DNA from: Gaiellasilicea sp963794385 | Lineage (GTDB): Bacteria; Actinomycetota; Thermoleophilia; Gaiellales; Gaiellaceae | Assembly: GCA_963794385.1 (NCBI GenBank) | Contig: CAWCDT010000002.1 | Span: forward strand, 1 to 64,000 | Length of the DNA stretch: 64,000 bases | Reading direction: 5' to 3' | Shown: piece after piece, positions 59,815 through 64,000 of the stretch | Numbering within the stretch: position 1 is the first letter of the stretch | Layout of the letters: every line of letters starts with the position of its first letter | The notes under the pieces: model-generated | Told to the model about the DNA's origin: nothing | The model's database searches: none | Seen by the model: only the letters and a program-made list of their open reading frames with translations | Made by a program: the position numbers and the translations under genes

Positions 59815-60225
59815 CTACTGCGACCGACGCAGGGCGATCAGCTGGAGCTCGGCGAGCAGCGCGACCGCGGCCGCCTGAACGAGGGCGAATGCGGTCCCGA
59901 GGGTCGTCAGCGTGAGCCAGTCCGCGAGAACTGCCACCACGCTGGCAGCGACCCAGACGACGTTCGCTGCGATCACGGCCTTCACCCACGGCGCCGGCGC
60001 TCCCGCTCGCGCGAGCACGAGCAGTGCGGCGGCGTAGCCCATCAGGAAGAGGCCGAGCGCGACGAGCACGGCCGGCCGGACGCCGAGCAGGCCGTCGAGG
60101 ACTGGCGCGCCCGCGGCGAGGAGCACGCCGGCGGCTCCCGTCACGACGGCGTCGAGCCGAATCGAGTCCCGCAGCAGGGCGCGGCGGTCACGCGAGGTGT
60201 CGGTGCTCATGGCGGTTGCGGACAT
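59815..60225 (-). CDS. Small four-helix membrane protein
   Basis: A 136-residue integral membrane protein with four predicted helices (AVVTGAAGVLLAAGAPVLDGLL, PAVLVALGLFLMGYAAALLVL, VIAANVVWVAASVVAVLADWL, TAFALVQAAAVALLAELQLIAL). A GAGGAGGCC Shine-Dalgarno precedes the ATG at 60225. It is divergent from an XRE-family regulator gene (109 bp apart), which may control it. Function unknown. Confidence 0.72.
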   Translation of the reverse strand: MSATAMSTDTSRDRRALLRDSIRLDAVVTGAAGVLLAAGAPVLDGLLGVRPAVLVALGLFLMGYAAALLVLARAGAPAPWVKAVIAANVVWVAASVVAVLADWLTLTTLGTAFALVQAAAVALLAELQLIALRRSQ

Positions 60226-60333
60226 CGTGGCCTCCTCGAGTCGTCGTTTCCGGCACGATTGCGACGATCGCGGCGCAAGGCAATGACCTGCGAGGTAATC
60301 GATCCGCTCGCCGCGACCCTGTAGGTTCGAGCC

Positions 60334-61131
60334 ATGGCCGCCGTTGCACGACCGCCGCACGCCGGACAGCTGCTGCGCGAGTGGCGGGGGCGCCGCAACC
60401 TGAGCCAGCTGGAGCTCGCGTCCGGCTCCGCCGTCTCGACGCGCCACTTGAGCTTCATCGAGACCGGGCGGGCGCGGCCGAGCCGGGAGATGGTGCTGCA
60501 CCTCGCCGAGCGCCTCGAGGTGCCGCTCAGGGAGCGCAACCGCCTCCTGCTCGCGGCCGGCTACGCGCCCGCGTACGGAGAGCGCCCGCTCGCGAGCGGA
60601 GAGATGGCCCCGGTGCGCGAGGCACTCGAGCGCTTTCTACGCGCCCACGAGCCGTATCCGGCTCTCGTCCTCGATCGGCACTGGAACCTCGTGCTTGCGA
60701 ACGAGGCGATCGCGCCGCTGCTCGAGGGGATCGCCGAGCATCTACTCGAGTCGCCCGCGAACGCGCTCCGGGCGACGCTGCACCCGGACGGGATGGCGCC
60801 GCGGATCGTCAACTTCGATGAGTGGAGCGCGCACCTCGTGCACCGGTTGCGGCGCGAGCTCGCGCACACCGGCGACGCCGAGCTCGAAGCACTCCTCGAC
60901 GAGGTGCTGACGTACCCGGGTGTGCGCTCCGAGCCGCCACCGCTCGCCGCGGCGGCCGCGGCCGAGATCGTGCTCCCGGTCCAGCTCCGGACGAACGGCG
61001 GCCGGCTCTCTTTCTTCAGCACGGTGACGACCTTCGGTACCGCGGCCGACGTCACGCTCGCGGAGCTCACGATCGAGGCCTTCTACCCCGCGGACGAAGA
61101 GACGGCCGCCGCCTTGGCCGTGGCCGGCTAG
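60334..61131 (+). CDS. XRE-family regulator with MmyB-like ligand-binding domain
   Basis: A 265-residue transcription factor: N-terminal helix-turn-helix (LREWRGRRNLSQLELASGSAVSTRHLSFIETGRARPSREMVLHLAERL) and a C-terminal MmyB-like PAS-type domain (PYPALVLDRHWNLVLANEAIAPLL ... VNFDEWSAHLVHRLRRELA), which in relatives binds fatty acids or similar ligands. TAGGTT lies 6 nt before the ATG, a leaderless start. The divergent small membrane protein is a plausible target. Confidence 0.9.
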   Translation: MAAVARPPHAGQLLREWRGRRNLSQLELASGSAVSTRHLSFIETGRARPSREMVLHLAERLEVPLRERNRLLLAAGYAPAYGERPLASGEMAPVREALERFLRAHEPYPALVLDRHWNLVLANEAIAPLLEGIAEHLLESPANALRATLHPDGMAPRIVNFDEWSAHLVHRLRRELAHTGDAELEALLDEVLTYPGVRSEPPPLAAAAAAEIVLPVQLRTNGGRLSFFSTVTTFGTAADVTLAELTIEAFYPADEETAAALAVAG

Positions 61132-61556
61132 CGACCTTCGTCGTAGCCCGGCCGCGCTTCCGGGTAGCGCGGCAACCCGTCGTCGGGCAGGGGCTCCCAC
61201 GCAGCGGCGTACGCGACGAAGGCGTGCGACTGGGGTCGGATCCCGGGGTCGCCGTCGACCGCGCCGAGCCGGACGCCGGTGTGGTCGGTCGACCCGACGT
61301 CGCGGCTGAAGAGCGCCGAGCCACAGCGGACGCAGAACACCTTCTCGCGGCCGCCTTCCGGCACCCAGGCGCGAAGCTCGTCCTCACCCTGGACGATTCG
61401 GACCGAGCCCGGCTCGGCCCGAGCGTTCGCAGACGCTGCGGTGCCACTGCGGCGCTGGCAACGCGTGCAGTGGCAGTAGCCGGCGGAGAGGAACGGCTTC
61501 GAGACTTCGAAGCGCACCGCGCCGCACCCGCAACCGCCGGTGATCGGTTCGCTCAT
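61128..61556 (-). CDS. GFA-family (glutathione-dependent formaldehyde-activating-like) zinc protein
   Basis: A 142-residue Mss4-like fold protein with zinc-binding Cys sets GGCGCGAVRFEV, GYCHCTRCQRRSG and FCVRCGSALFSRD. Bacterial GFA-family members are annotated as formaldehyde-glutathione adduct enzymes, although most are not shown to act on glutathione and this lineage may not make it. It lies 9 nt after ogt and so is probably in the sigma-ogt-GFA operon. Confidence 0.88.
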   Translation of the reverse strand: MSEPITGGCGCGAVRFEVSKPFLSAGYCHCTRCQRRSGTAASANARAEPGSVRIVQGEDELRAWVPEGGREKVFCVRCGSALFSRDVGSTDHTGVRLGAVDGDPGIRPQSHAFVAYAAAWEPLPDDGLPRYPEARPGYDEGR

Positions 61557-61565
61557 CCCCGGAGA

Positions 61566-62132
61566 CTAGAACAGGGCGCCTTCGAGGCGCAGCAGCTGCT
61601 CCTTGACGTGGAGCCCGCCGCCGTAACCGGTCAGGCTTCCGTTCGCGCCGACGACGCGGTGGCATGGAAGGACGATCGGGATCGGGTTGCGGTTCATCAC
61701 CGTGCCGACGGCACGCGCGGCACGCGGCGCTCCGACGCGGCCGGCTAGCGTCCCGTAGGTCGTCGTCTGCCCGTAGGGAACGTGAGCGAGCTCGTCGAGC
61801 ACGTGCCGTGCGAACGGCGCGGTGCCACGCAGGTCGACGTCGAGCGCGAAGGAGCTCCGCTTGCCTTCGAAGTACTCGTCCAGCTGGCGGTGCGCGGCGT
61901 CGACGCTCGCAGCCGAGCGGAGCACGCGGGTGCCGAACGTTCGCGCAAGTTGCTCGAGGTGCAGCTCCGGCTCGGCGGCGTAGGAGATCCGGGCGAGCCC
62001 GCGGTCGGTGGCGGCCACGAGCAGCGGCCCGACGGGCGTCTCGATCACGTCGAAACCGACGTCGAGCAGTCCTGCCGCGGTTGCGGCGTCGCGGAAGCGG
62101 CGGTCGAGCTCGTGAGAAACGGTGTTCGTCAT
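61566..62132 (-). CDS. ogt: Methylated-DNA-protein-cysteine methyltransferase
   Basis: A 188-residue alkylation-repair protein that accepts the alkyl group from O6-alkylguanine onto its own Cys in PIVLPCHRVVGANGSLTGYGGGL; VPYGQTTTYGTLAGRVGAPRAARAVG is the HTH and recognition helix. The N-terminal domain (residues 15-85) is Ada/Ogt-like. It overlaps the ECF sigma factor gene upstream by 4 nt, indicating sigma-controlled expression. Confidence 0.94.
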   Translation of the reverse strand: MTNTVSHELDRRFRDAATAAGLLDVGFDVIETPVGPLLVAATDRGLARISYAAEPELHLEQLARTFGTRVLRSAASVDAAHRQLDEYFEGKRSSFALDVDLRGTAPFARHVLDELAHVPYGQTTTYGTLAGRVGAPRAARAVGTVMNRNPIPIVLPCHRVVGANGSLTGYGGGLHVKEQLLRLEGALF

Positions 62133-62599
62133 GCGGTCCTTTCGTGCCGCAACCGGCGGACGCCGGACGAGGCGGCCTGGCGGGCGGCCTCGGGTGTGGA
62201 GCCGAGTGCGACGGCGATGTCGTCGTACGGGAGGTCGTAGGCGTAGCGGAGCACCACGGCGGCGCGCTCGGTCGGCGGCAGCCGGTCGGCCAGATGCTCG
62301 ATCTGGGCGTAGGCCGGGCGTCCGTCCTCGACAGGCAGGTCGGGCAGGTCGGAGCTGACGGGTTTCGTACGACGCGCGTTGTCGATCACCAGCCGCGCCG
62401 CGATCGTGAGCACCCAGGCGCGAAGGTGCTCGCCGTGCTCGAGCCGGCCGTAGGCCCTGAGTGCCCGGAGGAAAGTCTCCTGGAAGGCATCCTCGGCCGC
62501 CTGACGGCCGAGCCGCCGGCGCAGGAAGCCGAGCACGACCTCGCGGTGCTCAACGTAGAAGTGCTCGAAGGGGGGCACGGACGCCACTGCTTCCATCAT
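62129..62599 (-). CDS. RNA polymerase ECF sigma factor
   Basis: A 156-residue sigma-70-family factor. Region 2 is EVVLGFLRRRLGRQAAEDAFQETFLRALRAY and RAWVLTIAARLVIDNARR; region 4 is LPPTERAAVVLRYAYDLPYDDIAVALGSTPEAARQAASSGVRRLR. No anti-sigma gene adjoins it, and the downstream ogt is coupled by a 4-nt overlap. An upstream in-frame ATG at 62626 is an alternative start; 62599 gives the more typical N-terminus. Confidence 0.9.
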   Translation of the reverse strand: MMEAVASVPPFEHFYVEHREVVLGFLRRRLGRQAAEDAFQETFLRALRAYGRLEHGEHLRAWVLTIAARLVIDNARRTKPVSSDLPDLPVEDGRPAYAQIEHLADRLPPTERAAVVLRYAYDLPYDDIAVALGSTPEAARQAASSGVRRLRHERTA

Positions 62600-62746
62600 C
62601 CCTACCAAACGCGCGGCAGGCGCCATCTGTGAGAGTTGGATCCATGCGCTCGCTCACGTTCCTGGGACGCCGCTCGCGTCGCGTAGGGCGGCGGAACAGT
62701 ACGGAGGTACGGGCCGCCGGCTGGAGCGGCGCGAGCGGCGACGGCG

Positions 62747-62800
62747 GCCTTTCGCGGAGCCCGACTGTTACTGACCCCGTGCCGGGCGGGAGCGAAAGGC
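62747..62800. other. Inverted repeat upstream of the second PfkB-type gene
   Basis: GCCTTTCGC (62747-62755) and GCGAAAGGC (62792-62800) can form a 9-bp stem around a 36-nt loop that contains GACTGTTACT, a sequence also found in the palindrome at 17697. The 180 bp between the ECF sigma gene and the PfkB gene hold no convincing gene; a 56-codon frame from ATG 62644 has no recognisable features. The stem could be a leader element or a terminator. Confidence 0.35.
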
Positions 62801-62816
62801 GGCCAGGGACGTGAGA

Positions 62817-63614
62817 ATGGCGGTGGTGGGGCATGTGGAGTGGATCGAGTTCCTTCGGGTCGAGGCAGTGCCGCGGCCCGGTGAGATCGTCGGGGCGCAG
62901 GAGATCTGGGCCGAGCCGGCCGGCGGCGGCGGGGTCGCGGCCGTCGAGTTCGCTCGCCTCGCCGGCGAGTCCTCGCTGTATTGCGTTCTCGGCGCAGATG
63001 AGCTGGGCAGGTGGGCGCGCGAGCGACTCGAGGCCGCAGCGGTCCACGTGCACGCCCCCGTGACGGAGGACGGGCAGCGGCGTGGCTTCTGTTACGTCGA
63101 CGAGGTCGGCGAGCGGACGATCACCGTCCTGGGCGAGAAGCCACGACCGCGTGGCGGCGACGGCACGCTCCCGTGGGAGGAGCTCGAGCGTGCCGACGGC
63201 GTCTACTTCACCGCCGGTGACACAGAGGCCGCACGGCAGGCCCGTCGGGCACGGGTGCTCGTCGCCACCGCCCGCGAGCTCTCGACGCTACGCACAGCAG
63301 GCGTCGAGGTTGACGCGCTCGTCGCGAGTGGGGAGGACGAGGCCGAGCGCTACCAGGCCGGCGATCTCGACCCGCCGCCGAAGCTCGTCGTCTCGACCGC
63401 GGGAGCGCTCGGCGGCTGGGCACAGCCCGGAGGCCCGTACAAGGCGGCGGCGCCCCCCGGCCCGTTCGAGGACGCCTACGGCGCCGGTGATTGCTTTGCC
63501 GCCGGGCTCACCTACGCACTGGCGACGGGAATGGAGGTCGCCGATGCACTCGCGTTCGCGTCCCAACGGGGTGCGCTGGCGCTGACGCGGCGCGGCGCCG
63601 GCCTCACGGGCTGA
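62817..63614 (+). CDS. PfkB/ribokinase-family carbohydrate kinase
   Basis: A 265-residue kinase, shorter than the 57214 paralogue. AVVGHVEWIEFLRV at the N-terminus, AGGGGVAAVEFARLAG (substrate region) and FEDAYGAGDCFAAGLTYALATG (GAGD signature) are present. A GTG at 62811 is an alternative start two codons upstream. Substrate unknown. It converges with the AlkZ-like gene by an 11-nt overlap. Confidence 0.88.
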   Translation: MAVVGHVEWIEFLRVEAVPRPGEIVGAQEIWAEPAGGGGVAAVEFARLAGESSLYCVLGADELGRWARERLEAAAVHVHAPVTEDGQRRGFCYVDEVGERTITVLGEKPRPRGGDGTLPWEELERADGVYFTAGDTEAARQARRARVLVATARELSTLRTAGVEVDALVASGEDEAERYQAGDLDPPPKLVVSTAGALGGWAQPGGPYKAAAPPGPFEDAYGAGDCFAAGLTYALATGMEVADALAFASQRGALALTRRGAGLTG

Positions 63615-64000
63615 CCCGTTCGAGGCGGACTTCCTGTGACTCCGATTCGAGGAAGCGGAGCAGCCGGCGACCCTCGGCCGCGACCGTGGCCTGCGCCCGC
63701 TTCGGCAACCCGACGTGGCGGACGACGAGCCCGTTCTCGCCGGCACGCCACACCGCGCGGAGGAAGCCGTCGTGGAGCACGCCGCGCCAGCCGAGCTCCC
63801 ACGCGTCGCCGAGCGCGGGCCGGGTGCGGTCGTCGACGAATCGGTGGCGGTCGGCGTGAGAGAGGAGGACGTTGTCGTACTCGGGCAGGAAGCGAGGCGG
63901 CGCGGGCGTGTCCGGGTCGGGACGGGGAGCATCCGGCAGATCGAGGAGCTCGCGGCCGCGCTCGTCCCGGAACGTCCGGAGCCGCGGTCGCAACCGCTCC
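63604..64000 (-). CDS. AlkZ/YcaQ-like winged-helix DNA glycosylase family, C-terminal part
   Basis: Only the last 132 or so codons lie in the window; the gene continues past the right edge. The segment PRFLPEYDNVLLSHADRHRFVDD and the closing strand LVVRHVGLPKRAQATVAAEGRRLLRFLES match the C-terminal region of HTH_42 proteins such as AlkZ, which unhook interstrand crosslinks or excise alkylated bases. The catalytic QxQ motif would be upstream and is not visible. With ogt nearby it adds to a DNA alkylation-repair theme. Confidence 0.75.
   Translation of the reverse strand, partial: ERLRPRLRTFRDERGRELLDLPDAPRPDPDTPAPPRFLPEYDNVLLSHADRHRFVDDRTRPALGDAWELGWRGVLHDGFLRAVWRAGENGLVVRHVGLPKRAQATVAAEGRRLLRFLESESQEVRLERVSP

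Noticed and set aside
62644..62814. A 56-codon frame between the ECF sigma and PfkB genes
   Set aside because: No start signal, low-complexity Arg/Ser/Gly-rich sequence and no recognisable motif; it also spans the hairpin at 62747-62800.
1..64000. tRNA, rRNA, CRISPR arrays, insertion sequences and phage genes
   Set aside because: No T-loop-like motifs, rRNA segments, spaced repeats, transposases or integrases were recognised by eye; a tRNAscan/Infernal run would be needed to exclude a missed tRNA.

Overview
The window is about 70% G+C or more, gene-dense (no stretch over about 300 bases lacks a gene), uses many GTG and TTG starts and packs genes into ATGA/GTGA/TTGA overlaps. A fused PafB-PafC WYL regulator, an F420-type luciferase-like oxidoreductase, FtsX-type permease and OmpR-type two-component genes, and an arginine operon of actinobacterial type point to a deep-branching actinobacterium, probably class Thermoleophilia (Gaiellales/Solirubrobacterales). 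That placement is inference from gene content, not from a marker gene. There are no rRNA, tRNA, CRISPR, phage or insertion-sequence genes that I can see; this is a chromosomal housekeeping region with a few accessory genes.

Layout. 1-2107: a minus-strand two-component system whose probable DNA target (TAAGA repeats at 11-bp spacing) lies both before its own response-regulator gene and before an FtsX-like permease that runs off the left edge. 2310-4459: GAF protein, acyl-CoA thioesterase, phosphohexomutase. 4528-7451: a large cyclase/AAA/TPR signalling protein. 7427-12751: TIM-barrel protein, then the cytochrome c maturation genes ccmE, ccmF and a ccmI-like gene, a proline-rich peptide and an M23 murein hydrolase. 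12748-13736: hpt with a nuclease-fold partner. 13751-17695: a tightly coupled operon of metallophosphoesterase, cyclic 2,3-diphosphoglycerate synthetase, 2-phosphoglycerate kinase and GlpX, the most unusual metabolic feature here. 17735-25584: Fe-S assembly factor, F420-type oxidoreductase, alcohol dehydrogenase, queG, a GAF histidine kinase, PafBC and a zinc-finger protein. 25768-33759: zinc-ribbon proteins, aldehyde dehydrogenase, PQQ-type sugar dehydrogenase, thiolase, 3-hydroxybutyryl-CoA dehydrogenase, cation/proton antiporter. 33857-36943: secreted protein and a second two-component system. 36970-44637: queA, an ankyrin protein, a FitA/VapC-type toxin-antitoxin pair translationally coupled to tgt, then yajC and a fused secDF. 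44641-53668: carAB divergent from argCJBDRF. 53665-64000: a second antiporter, UbiB-type kinase, VOC protein, PfkB kinases, Kelch protein, a degenerate response regulator, an XRE regulator, an ECF sigma/ogt/GFA operon and the end of an AlkZ-like gene.

Two patterns run through the sequence. First, many transcription units have a TAnnnT -10 element 6-7 nt before the start codon, so leaderless mRNAs appear common. Second, at least ten single-base frameshifts interrupt otherwise well-conserved genes, nearly all repaired by removing one base and all left of about 38 kb; these look more like sequence or assembly errors than gene decay, so several proteins here should be read as frame-corrected.

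Functional links: three queuosine genes (queG, queA, tgt) are dispersed; carAB and the arg operon share a 43-bp divergent control region and the operon encodes its own ArgR; alkylation repair is represented by ogt under an ECF sigma factor and by an AlkZ-like gene; the DNA-damage regulator PafBC is also present.
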